Assembly: GCA_963711635.1 (NCBI GenBank)
Contig: CAVQEZ010000012.1
Span: 243,721-307,720 of the forward strand
Source of the DNA: CADEED01 sp963711635
GTDB taxonomy: Bacteria > Pseudomonadota > Gammaproteobacteria > Steroidobacterales > Steroidobacteraceae
DNA: 64,000 nt
Direction: 5' to 3'
Position numbers and translations under genes: made by a program. The notes under the pieces are model-generated. The model worked only from the letters and a program-made list of their open reading frames with translations, was not told the DNA's origin and ran no database searches. Positions within the stretch are counted from its first letter, which is position 1. Each line of letters begins with the position of its first letter. Shown piece by piece: positions 8,391 through 16,965 of this stretch.

Positions 8391-9966
8391 TTGGGCGGCG
8401 CTTGCCTGGCTCGCGCTGCCCGCGCTGGCGCAGGCCGACGTGCTGCTGCGCTTCGACAGCAGCAAGGGAAGTTGCGAGCTGCTGGATCGTGCCGGAGTTC
8501 CGGTGCTGAAGTGCGATGCCGCGGCCAACCCGTCGGTGGCGCTCGGCTCCAGCCCGTTCACTCGCGAGGTTGTCGGGAAGTTTGTCGAGTTCCGCTTCCC
8601 GGGCGCCGGCGAAATCACGGTGACGCCCGAAGGTGACGCGCAGCGCATCAGTTGGAAGGCGCCCGCAGCCCCCGCAATGCCGCCGGCTGTCGCCGCAGTC
8701 GTTCCGTCCGAAACGACAGCGATCACGCCACCAGCTGGCACGCCTGCGGCGCCGGCGACCCTAGTCAATGATTCCGGAACCCTGATCGTTCCGACCGACG
8801 GTACGCCGGCCGCCGCCGCGGAGTCGTCGACGCCTACCGGCTTCGCCGGAATCCTGGCTCTCGAGGCGGCGCTGAAGGACCTGCTGCCCAAGAACCAGAA
8901 GTTCATCCAGGACAAGTACGACTACAGTATTCCGGAATCGCCGGGCTTCACGATCATCGGAATGACGCCGGAAGATGTGGTGCACCCGCGCACGCTGCGC
9001 GATTTTGCCGTGGCGTTGAAGGACGGCGTCGATGAGTCCGGCAAATTCAAGACGGGCATCGCGCTGGATTTCACACCTTTCCAGTGGTTCGTGCGCGATC
9101 AGACCATGGCCAGGTATCTGCGCCTCGACAGCGGCGATCTCGACATCGATTCGCTGCGGGCCGACGCGAACAAACTACCGAAGCGCAAGTACTTCAACAG
9201 CAACATGCTCGCCAGTACGTCGGTGTCGCTCGGAACCACGCAGGGCACAGGCGACGGTGATGAATCCGTGAAGCTGGGCATCGGCCTGCACGTGCCCATC
9301 ATCGACAAGTCCGATGGTCGCGAATTCGCGAATGACTGCTTTGCCAGGACGCTGTTCGCAAAGGCGCAGATCGTTCCCGGTGGACTCATCCCCGTCGTCA
9401 GGAACGCGGCTGAAGTCAACAAGATGACCAGCGAGTGCATGGAGCTCGCCCCTCGCTGGAACGACACCATCTGGACCGCGAGCATCGGATACGCAACCAC
9501 TTCCGAGGATGGAAGTTTCAGCGACATGGAGAGCGGCGCATACGGCATCTGGTCGTCGTTTGCGTACGGCTTCGACGGTTCGATCCGGCAATTGCGCGAC
9601 AACGCGCAGCTCATCCTGCACGCCAAGGTGCTCAACAAGCAGACGGTGCAGGATCCCGACGTCGAATCGCTGCTCATCGAGCAGGACAGCGAGACCTTCG
9701 GCGCGGCCTTCAAATTCGGCAGCGAACGGCTCAACGCGGCGTTGCAGGCCAGCTATTCACGGCTCAAGGACCGCACTCACGACACCAGCGACCGGATCCA
9801 GAAGCTGTCGGTCGGACTCGAATACAGGCTGGCCAAGGATCTGTGGCTGGTGGCGACCCTCGGTGGTGAGGGTGGCCGCGAAAACGGCAAGAACAACAGT
9901 TTCGTACTGGGTTCGTTGAAGTACGGAACGGCCACGGCACCCTCCGGGAGCCTCAAGAAGAAATGA
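8371..9966 (+). CDS. Exported protein, probable outer-membrane beta-barrel, unknown function
   Basis: About 532 residues from the ATG at 8371, which starts a good signal peptide (SWAALAWLALPALAQA, cleaved before DVLL). After about 100 residues of mature domain comes a Pro/Ala/Thr-rich linker (about 95-150), then a long C-terminal part with alternating strand character (GIALDFTPFQW, SASIGYATTSEDG, LSVGLEYRLAKDLWLVATLGGEGG) that looks like a barrel of porin type. Basic residues close the protein. Overlap with the previous gene means translational coupling. The role is unknown; with the amidase and membrane protein it forms a cell-envelope cluster. Confidence 0.65.
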   Translation: MPCRSSSWAALAWLALPALAQADVLLRFDSSKGSCELLDRAGVPVLKCDAAANPSVALGSSPFTREVVGKFVEFRFPGAGEITVTPEGDAQRISWKAPAAPAMPPAVAAVVPSETTAITPPAGTPAAPATLVNDSGTLIVPTDGTPAAAAESSTPTGFAGILALEAALKDLLPKNQKFIQDKYDYSIPESPGFTIIGMTPEDVVHPRTLRDFAVALKDGVDESGKFKTGIALDFTPFQWFVRDQTMARYLRLDSGDLDIDSLRADANKLPKRKYFNSNMLASTSVSLGTTQGTGDGDESVKLGIGLHVPIIDKSDGREFANDCFARTLFAKAQIVPGGLIPVVRNAAEVNKMTSECMELAPRWNDTIWTASIGYATTSEDGSFSDMESGAYGIWSSFAYGFDGSIRQLRDNAQLILHAKVLNKQTVQDPDVESLLIEQDSETFGAAFKFGSERLNAALQASYSRLKDRTHDTSDRIQKLSVGLEYRLAKDLWLVATLGGEGGRENGKNNSFVLGSLKYGTATAPSGSLKKK

Positions 9967-10106
9967 GTCTGGGCAGTTAGTGGCCTGGACCGGGTCCGAA
10001 AGACAATGGTCATAGATTGGTCATGTCGCGACGGCTGTTAAATCCGGCCTCTCCATCCGTCCCGCTCCGATAAGCTGTCCCGGCGTCGGGGGGCAGGGAC
10101 AAGCAA

Positions 10107-13100
10107 ATGTTTTCAAGAATTGGGGTGCCGGCACTGGGCATTCTCGTGCTCAGCGCGTGCGCACCGCACTCTTCCATCGAGAGTGGTGCCGTCGTACTGG
10201 AAGAGCAGGTCGCACTCAGCCGTGGTTCCGTCACCGACGGTGCCATGCGCGAGATCGAAGTAGATAGCGACAGCATTCTCGTCGCCATCGTCGACGAGAA
10301 TCTCACCGACGTGCACGTCAGCCTCGCGGTGCCCGGTGCCGAATCGATCAAGCCAATCGAAGTCGAGAACACTCTTGCCGGCGCGGGCATCGAGATCGCC
10401 GCACTGGAAGTGCCGGAGGGATCCCGTGTCACGGTCACGGTCACCGGTCCGCAGAACACCGTCACGCCAGGCACCGTGCATCTGCGAGTGCGCCAGTTCC
10501 TGCGCGATGCGCCGAGAGATCCGAAGCTCGATACGCAACTCGCAGGATTTCGGGCCTGGTCGTCGGGCACGAATTCAAACAATCGCCCGGAAGAATTCCG
10601 CAAGTCCGGACTGGCCGAGCTCGATCGCGCCATTGCCAGCTTCGCGCGACCTGAAGGCGACCCCCGTCTCGCCGCCGAAGCGTTGCTGGTCAAGGCGAAT
10701 GTGCTGCTCGCCTACTACATCGACGTGCGCCAGTCATACGACACGGCACGCCGCGCGGTCGCGGCCTTCAGCGCGCAGGGCGGGTCCGCCACGCTGCAGA
10801 CGGCACGCGCTCGCCTGCTGGAAGCGAACGCGCTGTCCGAGCTCGCGGTGAATCCGATATCGAAGAATCCGAGTCCCCAGGAGGCCCGGGCCGGATCACA
10901 GCAGATCCTCGAGGAACTGCTCGGCGATACGTCGCCGCTGGGGCCCATCGAGCGCGCGCGTGCTCTCGAAGGGCTGGGGTCACTGTTGCAGACGGGCACC
11001 CAGATCGACGAGGCCACGCGTCGTTTCGAGGAAGCACGCGCTATCTACCAGAAGCTCGGCCACGTCGCGGGTGAAACCGAGATGCTGGCGTCGGTTGCGC
11101 AGATGTTTGCCGAGCGGGGCCAGTGGGACCAGGCCGCGGAAGGCTTCGCGCGCATGCTGCCCAACGTGCAGAAAATCTCCAACCCGGTGCGACGCGCGAA
11201 GATCCTGCTCAGCGCGGGCCATGCGGTGGGAAGAACCAGCGATCCCGACCAGGGCATGAAGCTGCTGCACGACGCCATCCGGCTGTCACGCGAGTACAAG
11301 CTGACAGCTCCCGAAGGCGAGGCCACCTGGGAGCTGGCCTGGCTCTATCTGTTCCGCGGCGATGACCTGCAGGCCAAGGTGATGTTCACGCAGGCGCTGA
11401 AGATCGCGCGCACGCTCGACAATGAATACGGACTGTCGTCGAACCTGCAGACCGTGGGCATGATGGCGCGACGCGAGGGCGACTATGCCACCGCGATCGC
11501 CCTGCACACCGAGGCGATCCCGGCGACGCCGACGCCGTTCCATCGCATCCGCGCGTTGCGCGATCTCGGGCTCGATTACGCGGGCGCCGGCAGGTACCCC
11601 GAGGCCATCGCGCAGTTCCGCGCCGCCCTCGCGATCAAGCTGCCGGATCCGCGGCATCACATTTTTACCGACATCAAGCGCGATCTGGCGGAGACGCTGC
11701 TCGAGCACGATGGGTCGCGCGCGGCCTATACCGAGGCTGAAAAGCTGCTCGCGGACTCGATGGAGATGTCCGCGAAGATGAACGACGCGCGCAATCTGAT
11801 CGCGGGTCACCGGGTCAGGGCGCGGCTGTTGATGAAGCAAGGCCAATACGTGGCCTCGCGCGCCGAGTTCGAGCGTTGCTTCGAGCTCATCTTCAAGTAT
11901 CGCCAGGCGAGCGCGAATCCCCAGCTACGCATGGAGGCGCTCGAGGAAGAGCAGGCGGCGTTCCGCCGCTATTTCGATCTCATGATGCGCACCGTCACCG
12001 CCGGCAAGCCGGGTGAGCCGCAGCCGGCATCCGCGGATGCACAGGCCGCGCTGCGCATGCTGGAACGCTCGCGCGAAACGCGCTTTGGCCTGCCGCGCTC
12101 CGTGAGCCTGGACGTGGACGCCAGCAAGCGCATCGACGCGCTGCTCGAACAGATGGCCGATCGCAGCCTCAAGATCTCCACACTGCTGGCGCGCAAGCTC
12201 GACGACCAGCAGACGATGCAGCTCGACACGCTGCAACTGGAATTGTCACGGTTGCGTATCGAGCTGGATCGCGAACGCACCGTCGCGTCGGCCAGGCAGA
12301 GCTCGCGCGAGCAGCCCGCCGCGGTGGTCGCACGACCCTGGCGTGACGTGGCATCGCACACCGTGCAGCTCTCGTACGCCCTGGGATATGAACGCGCCTA
12401 TGCCTGGATTCGCGATGCCAGCGGTCTGCGCGTGGCCGTGCTCAGCGAGACTCCCGAGTCGATCGAAGGCGATCTCACGGAGCTTGCCACCCTCGATGCG
12501 CAGCGCGCGGCAGTCAGGATCGAGCAAAAACTCGCGGCGGTGTCGCAGGTGTTGCTGCCTCCGGGCCTGATTCCGGCGGACTCCAACGCGCTGGACATCG
12601 TTGCCGAAGGCCGCATCGCCAGCGTGCCGTTCGCCGGTTTGAGTTCGCCCGTGGCTGCCGGACGTCGATTGGTCGAGACCCACGCACTGACGGTGATCAC
12701 CTCGATGTACGCCACCGCCGACCCGCTGAACTCGGCGCAGGCGCGCCCATTCCAGCTGGTGGCGCTGGCCAGTGGCAGCGGCACATTGCGTTCGGCGCCG
12801 GTGGCCGATCCGATCCCCAAGCTGCAGGCGGCGACGGCCGAGATTCAGTCCATCGCCGATCTGTTCGAGGCGCGCGATCGCGATGCCAAGGTCAAACTAT
12901 TCGCCGGTGATGACGGCGACGCGAACACTCTGCGCACCTTGTGGAGCAGCGGCGCGGACGTGGTGCACTTCGCGACGCACGCGCTCGCGGACCTGCGCCA
13001 GCCCCTGGCGTCGTTGCTGGTGCTGCCGGCCAAGGATGCCGCGGGAGCGCCTGCCTACCTCACGGCGGGCCAGGTGCAGGAGTGGCGCGGCGACGTGGGC

Positions 13101-13409
13101 CTGGTGTTCCTCAGTGCCTGCGAGAGCGCCATCGGCCCGCCGCGTTTTGCCGGCGGCATGCCGGGGCTGCAGAGTGCCTTTCTGCGCGCGGGTGCGCGCG
13201 GCGTCATCGCGACCTTGTGGCCCATCGAGGACGTGCTGGCACGCGAGTTCACCGCGGATTTCTACCAGCGCTTCACGCGCGGCAAGTCGGCGGTTCAGGC
13301 GCTGGGCGAAACCCAACGCCTGTGGCTGGCGCCGAAGGCGGGTGCGAGCGAGGCCGAGCAGGTCCGGCGCCGCATCACCGCCATGGCGCACGCCTACTTT
13401 TCGATCTAG
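10107..13409 (+). CDS. CHAT-domain (caspase-like) TPR lipoprotein
   Basis: 1,100 residues. The N-terminus is a lipoprotein signal with lipobox LSAC (Cys at about 18). A beta-sandwich-like segment follows (to about 140), then some ten TPR-like helical repeats (about 170-600), a linker with coiled-coil character, and a C-terminal CHAT domain. The CHAT catalytic dyad is visible as His958 in HFATHA and Cys1005 in LSACESA, the caspase/separase-like active site. CHAT proteins are cysteine proteases, some activated by partners in immune or death pathways (for example gasdermin-cleaving or Craspase types); a lipoprotein CHAT would face the periplasm or outer membrane. Its stop overlaps the convergent repeat-protein gene by four bases. 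A truncated paralogue lies at 25834. Confidence 0.85.
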   Translation: MFSRIGVPALGILVLSACAPHSSIESGAVVLEEQVALSRGSVTDGAMREIEVDSDSILVAIVDENLTDVHVSLAVPGAESIKPIEVENTLAGAGIEIAALEVPEGSRVTVTVTGPQNTVTPGTVHLRVRQFLRDAPRDPKLDTQLAGFRAWSSGTNSNNRPEEFRKSGLAELDRAIASFARPEGDPRLAAEALLVKANVLLAYYIDVRQSYDTARRAVAAFSAQGGSATLQTARARLLEANALSELAVNPISKNPSPQEARAGSQQILEELLGDTSPLGPIERARALEGLGSLLQTGTQIDEATRRFEEARAIYQKLGHVAGETEMLASVAQMFAERGQWDQAAEGFARMLPNVQKISNPVRRAKILLSAGHAVGRTSDPDQGMKLLHDAIRLSREYKLTAPEGEATWELAWLYLFRGDDLQAKVMFTQALKIARTLDNEYGLSSNLQTVGMMARREGDYATAIALHTEAIPATPTPFHRIRALRDLGLDYAGAGRYPEAIAQFRAALAIKLPDPRHHIFTDIKRDLAETLLEHDGSRAAYTEAEKLLADSMEMSAKMNDARNLIAGHRVRARLLMKQGQYVASRAEFERCFELIFKYRQASANPQLRMEALEEEQAAFRRYFDLMMRTVTAGKPGEPQPASADAQAALRMLERSRETRFGLPRSVSLDVDASKRIDALLEQMADRSLKISTLLARKLDDQQTMQLDTLQLELSRLRIELDRERTVASARQSSREQPAAVVARPWRDVASHTVQLSYALGYERAYAWIRDASGLRVAVLSETPESIEGDLTELATLDAQRAAVRIEQKLAAVSQVLLPPGLIPADSNALDIVAEGRIASVPFAGLSSPVAAGRRLVETHALTVITSMYATADPLNSAQARPFQLVALASGSGTLRSAPVADPIPKLQAATAEIQSIADLFEARDRDAKVKLFAGDDGDANTLRTLWSSGADVVHFATHALADLRQPLASLLVLPAKDAAGAPAYLTAGQVQEWRGDVGLVFLSACESAIGPPRFAGGMPGLQSAFLRAGARGVIATLWPIEDVLAREFTADFYQRFTRGKSAVQALGETQRLWLAPKAGASEAEQVRRRITAMAHAYFSI

Positions 13410-14257
13410 TCGATGCCGTGAACGCGCAGCGCGACGAGCTTGTCGATGCTCAGGTCCTTGAGCCCGCGCGATTTCATCTCTGAAATGAACTCCGGCGTCA
13501 CGCCGTGCACCCGCATGGCAATGAGCTGGTCCGGCTCGACGTCCTTGAATCCCATTCCCTCGACCTTCGCGGCGAATTCCGGCGTCACGCCGTGCACGCG
13601 GAAGGCGATGAGCTGATTCTCGTCGACCTCGATGCCGGCCCTCTTTATCTCGCGCACCATCGTGGGTGACACGCCGTGCACACGGAACGCGATCAGGCTG
13701 TCGCTGTCCGTGGCCGGCAAGCCTTCGGCGCGCATCTCGCGGATGAACTGCGGATTGACGTCGAAGATGCGGAAGGCGATCAGCTTCTCGGTGTCGAAGC
13801 CGGACAGCTTCTCCGCCTTCATCCTCTTCGCGAACTCCAGCGTCACGTCGTGCACGGCCATGGCGAACTGCTTGTTCTCGTCGATGCCGTCGAAGCCCAG
13901 GTCGCTCATCGCGCGCGCGAATTGCGCGTCATGCGTGAAGCGGAAAATGCCGGCGCCTTCGCCCTCGCTGAGATAGCCGTCGCAGTCGAAGCGGCCGGCA
14001 TCGCGCGTGATGGTGAACTTCACGTCATGCCGTGCGCGGGTGGCGAGATCCAATCCCTGGAAGGCGCTCACCGCCCAATCGTTTTCGCTGTGCGAATTGC
14101 CGCCGTCGTGGCGATGGAACAGGCCGAACTGCACCTTGCCGGCTTCCTTCGAGGGCATGAGAGTCCAGTTGCCCTTGAATTCCCCGGCCGCGAACACGGC
14201 GGCATTCAGCATCCAGGCGCAGATCGCGGCCGCGAGCAGCGTTTCTACTTTCTTCAC
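13406..14257 (-). CDS. Exported protein of tandem ~23-residue HGVTPEF repeats
   Basis: 283 residues with an N-terminal signal peptide (LLAAAICAWMLNAAVFA). After an N-terminal domain of about 90 residues come six or seven repeats, each with a core like LIAFRVHGVTPEF followed by a helix with a GF/GL turn. The same repeat makes up the C-terminal tail of the M56 protein encoded just upstream, so the two genes clearly share ancestry. Start overlaps the M56 stop (ATGA). The repeat is seen in M56-associated proteins of other bacteria; its binding partner is not established. It may be a periplasmic ligand or target of the sensor protease (inference). Confidence 0.7.
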   Translation of the reverse strand: MKKVETLLAAAICAWMLNAAVFAAGEFKGNWTLMPSKEAGKVQFGLFHRHDGGNSHSENDWAVSAFQGLDLATRARHDVKFTITRDAGRFDCDGYLSEGEGAGIFRFTHDAQFARAMSDLGFDGIDENKQFAMAVHDVTLEFAKRMKAEKLSGFDTEKLIAFRIFDVNPQFIREMRAEGLPATDSDSLIAFRVHGVSPTMVREIKRAGIEVDENQLIAFRVHGVTPEFAAKVEGMGFKDVEPDQLIAMRVHGVTPEFISEMKSRGLKDLSIDKLVALRVHGID

Positions 14258-15975
14258 AGGACCTCCGCATGCTTGAGCTGAATGATCTGTTCCATGGTCA
14301 GATCCTTGAATCCATGCGAGCGCGCCTGGTTGATGAACTCGGGCGTCACGTCCATGACCTTGGCTTCGATCACTTCTTCCACGGTCAGTTTGTAGCCGGT
14401 GGCCTCGAGCGCGCTCCGGTACTCGGGCGTGATGTCATGCACTTTGAGCGCGATGATTTCCTCGGCATCCGGATTCATGCCCATGTCACGCATCGACTTG
14501 ACGAACTCCGGCGTGATGTCGTGAACCTTCATCGCGATGACTTCGTCGGCGGAAGGTTTGAAGCCCATGGAGCGAATCTGTTCGATGTACTCGGGCGTGA
14601 CGTCCTGACTCTTCATGCCGATGACCTCTTCAACGTCCGGCTCGAAGCCCGCGGCGCGCAGCGAGCGCACGTATTCGGGCGTCACGTCGTGCACCTTGAG
14701 CGCGATGAGGTTGTCGACGTCGATATTGTCGAAGCCGGCCGACTTCATCTGCGCGATGAAGGAGCCGCCACGCGGCGCGACGGCCGGCGTGGCTGCGCTC
14801 GGAGGTTTGGGCGCAGCGGCCGGCTTGGGGTTTGCAGCCACGCGCGGATGCGCCGCTGCGCGTGGAACGGCAGCCGGCGCGGGAGCCGCGGCGGGGGCGG
14901 GTGCCGCGAGCGCGGGCACGTCCAGCTGGGCAACGCGCTGTGAGAACGGCGAGGTGGCCAGCGCGGGATTCGCGATGCCGATCGATACCGCGCCCGCCAT
15001 CAATGCCGCCATCAGCACCAGCGATGCGGTGAACACCCCGGCGGAGCGCGCGCTGGTCTTGCGCTGGCTGATGCCGAGCAGCCGCGCCACGCGCGTGCCC
15101 ACATCGCTGCCGGTCGCCGCCATCGCGAGAGCCGGTGCGTCGCGCCACTCTTCCATGGTGGCCAGTGCGCGCGCGTAGCTCACCTTGCGGCCGCAGGCGG
15201 CAATGGCCACGTCGTCACAACAATCCTCACGGTCGGCGCGAATGCGCTTGTTGAGCCACCACACCGCCGGGTGGAAGAAGAACAGCGTCTCGGCGATCAC
15301 CTGGAAGAAATTGACGGCCACGTCGAAGCGCTTGACGTGACCGAGCTCGTGCGCGATGACGGCCTCGAGTTGCTCGGCGCTCAAGCCGGTCAGTGCGCGC
15401 ATGGGCAGCAGCACGATGGGCCGAACGAAGCCGATGACCGAGGGAACCGTGACCAGCCGGCATTCGCAGTAGCGCACCACTCGCGAGATTCCGAGCCGCT
15501 GCTGCAGCGCGCGGCACCTTTCGACAATCTCGACAGGGAGGGCCGAAAGATTGCGACGGCGCAGTTGCTCGAGCAGCAGCAGCCCGAAAGCGATGCGCAG
15601 CGCCAGCAGGCAGACGCCGGCGAGCCAGCCACGCGCGACCCACGCGAAGTCACGTTCGGGACTGGCCGGCCGGTCGATCGCCGGCGTCATGAAGGCGGGC
15701 GAAGGCGAGGTCCGCGCGACGTCCGCGTTGCCGGGCGAGTAGTCAGCGGCCATGGTCAGGCCATTGGTCATGCCACTGCTGATGTCTCTTGCAGGAGTTT
15801 CGCTCAACAACGCGAACGTCACGCCGAACGACATGAACATCATTGCGAGCGCGCCAACGCCGATGAGGTAGCGCGTCGTGGACTCGCGAAACAGCGACAT
15901 GGCGGCGGCAGCCAGCGCCGCGATGGCGGCGCCCTGCCAAAGGAAGTGCAACAGCGACCAGGTCAAAGCTCTCAT
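14254..15975 (-). CDS. BlaR1/MecR1-like M56 membrane metalloprotease with C-terminal repeat tail
   Basis: 573 residues. Membrane helices (about 5-25, 35-55, 105-125 and one near 315-340) surround the zinc site HELGH (209-213) typical of M56 sensor proteases. In BlaR1/MecR1 this domain, on sensing a signal outside, leads to cleavage of the BlaI/MecI repressor. The penicillin-binding sensor domain of BlaR1 is missing; instead an Ala/Pro linker leads to about six repeats of the type VHDVTPEYV...GF. It is therefore an M56 sensor of an unknown signal, not a beta-lactam sensor. It overlaps the BlaI gene upstream and the repeat-protein gene downstream by ATGA, forming one operon. Confidence 0.85.
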   Translation of the reverse strand: MRALTWSLLHFLWQGAAIAALAAAAMSLFRESTTRYLIGVGALAMMFMSFGVTFALLSETPARDISSGMTNGLTMAADYSPGNADVARTSPSPAFMTPAIDRPASPERDFAWVARGWLAGVCLLALRIAFGLLLLEQLRRRNLSALPVEIVERCRALQQRLGISRVVRYCECRLVTVPSVIGFVRPIVLLPMRALTGLSAEQLEAVIAHELGHVKRFDVAVNFFQVIAETLFFFHPAVWWLNKRIRADREDCCDDVAIAACGRKVSYARALATMEEWRDAPALAMAATGSDVGTRVARLLGISQRKTSARSAGVFTASLVLMAALMAGAVSIGIANPALATSPFSQRVAQLDVPALAAPAPAAAPAPAAVPRAAAHPRVAANPKPAAAPKPPSAATPAVAPRGGSFIAQMKSAGFDNIDVDNLIALKVHDVTPEYVRSLRAAGFEPDVEEVIGMKSQDVTPEYIEQIRSMGFKPSADEVIAMKVHDITPEFVKSMRDMGMNPDAEEIIALKVHDITPEYRSALEATGYKLTVEEVIEAKVMDVTPEFINQARSHGFKDLTMEQIIQLKHAEVL

Positions 15976-16361
15976 GGAAGTTTCCTCTCGTATTCGTCGA
16001 GCATGCGTCGGATTTCTTCGATTTCCTTCTTCGAGCCGCGGCGGCCCGACAACACGTGCTGCATCAGCTGGCTGGTGGAACCGCGGAACACGCGCTGCAG
16101 GACGTCCGCCGCGAATTGCTGCTTGGTGGTCTCCGCGGGTAGCGAGGCCTCGTAAACATGCGCGCGCTGCTCTTCGGTGCGCGTGACCAGACCTTTGGTG
16201 GTCATGATCTGCAGAAGTTTCAGCGCGCTGGTGTAACCGAGATCCTTGTCCTTCGACAGCACGTCGTGGATCTCGCGCACGGTGGAAGGGCCGCGATTCC
16301 AGAGCACGTGGAGAATCTCCAGCTCGGAAGGCGTGGGGTTGATCCTGGGGTCCTGCTTCAT
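15972..16361 (-). CDS. BlaI/MecI/CopY-family transcriptional repressor
   Basis: 129 residues. A winged-helix domain opens with PTPSELEILHVLWNRGPSTV, followed by a C-terminal dimerisation helix region. The family binds palindromic operators as a dimer and is inactivated by M56-dependent cleavage. Two palindromes of the expected kind lie 16-52 bases upstream of its ATG, so the operon is very likely autorepressed. It is the first gene of the BlaI - M56 - repeat protein operon. Confidence 0.9.
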   Translation of the reverse strand: MKQDPRINPTPSELEILHVLWNRGPSTVREIHDVLSKDKDLGYTSALKLLQIMTTKGLVTRTEEQRAHVYEASLPAETTKQQFAADVLQRVFRGSTSQLMQHVLSGRRGSKKEIEEIRRMLDEYERKLP

Positions 16362-16376
16362 GGGGCAGGAAGCTAC

Positions 16377-16412
16377 TACGAAGTATTTCGTACTGTCAAC
16401 GAAGATCTTCGT
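16377..16412. promoter_or_regulatory. Twin palindromic operators of the BlaI-like repressor
   Basis: TACGAAGTATTTCGTA (16377-16392) is an inverted repeat TACGAA-N4-TTCGTA, and ACGAAGATCTTCGT (16399-16412) is a perfect 14-base palindrome. Their centres are 21 bases apart, about two DNA turns, so two repressor dimers could bind on one face. They sit just upstream of the blaI-like start and should cover its promoter. Half-sites differ from the classical TACA/TGTA of BlaI but share the architecture. Confidence 0.75.
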
Positions 16413-16483
16413 ACATGGCAGTCAGCAGCGCCCCCGTCCAGCCCGAACAGCTGAACGTGGCGCAGAACGCGCCGTTCTGACGG

Positions 16484-16867
16484 TTATTGCTGCGAGGGCG
16501 GCGGATTCACCGTAGGAATCTTGTAGTACTCGTGTGCGCGTTTGCGGAATGCCGCGACCCCATCACCGCGCGTCAGCTCGGAGATGGTGTCCGCGGGCGC
16601 CGCCATCAGCTGTTCCTTGTTGAACGGAATGACGTACGCGTCAACGGCTTCATCGAAATGCAGCGCTGCCCAGGGTAGCGGGTGGTACTTCTCGCCAATG
16701 CCGAGAAACCCGCCCATGCCGACAATGGCGAACATGATGCGATCGGAAGTCTTGTCGAGGATGACGTCTTCGATCTCGCCGACACGCTCGCCGCTGATGT
16801 TCTTCACCGGCGTACCGATGACTTTGCGGGCGCGAATGGCGGTGGTGTGACCGGAAGCGGTGGGCAT
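16484..16867 (-). CDS. PRC-barrel domain protein
   Basis: 127 residues. The PRC-barrel fold is shown by VIGTPVKNISGERVGEIEDV near the N-terminus and the usual PLPWAAL segment. PRC-barrel proteins bind RNA or form parts of photosynthetic and stress complexes; small stand-alone versions are common in soil proteobacteria and their role is mostly unknown. Monocistronic, with AGGAGT upstream of the ATG at 16867. Confidence 0.8.
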   Translation of the reverse strand: MPTASGHTTAIRARKVIGTPVKNISGERVGEIEDVILDKTSDRIMFAIVGMGGFLGIGEKYHPLPWAALHFDEAVDAYVIPFNKEQLMAAPADTISELTRGDGVAAFRKRAHEYYKIPTVNPPPSQQ

Positions 16868-16965
16868 GGCCGTACTCCTGCGATGATTTTCGAGGGACCA
16901 GACTAGTTGCGAGGCGGGTCCGCCGGCATCGGCGCATGACGATGCGGGATGTCAGCCGGTCGCCG

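Noticed and set aside
6704..9966. A prophage lysis module
   Set aside because: No terminase, capsid, tail or integrase gene is near and the last gene is an exported barrel-like protein, so phage origin is not claimed.
14254..16361. A beta-lactam resistance regulator pair (blaR1-blaI)
   Set aside because: The M56 protein lacks the penicillin-binding sensor domain and no beta-lactamase gene is adjacent.
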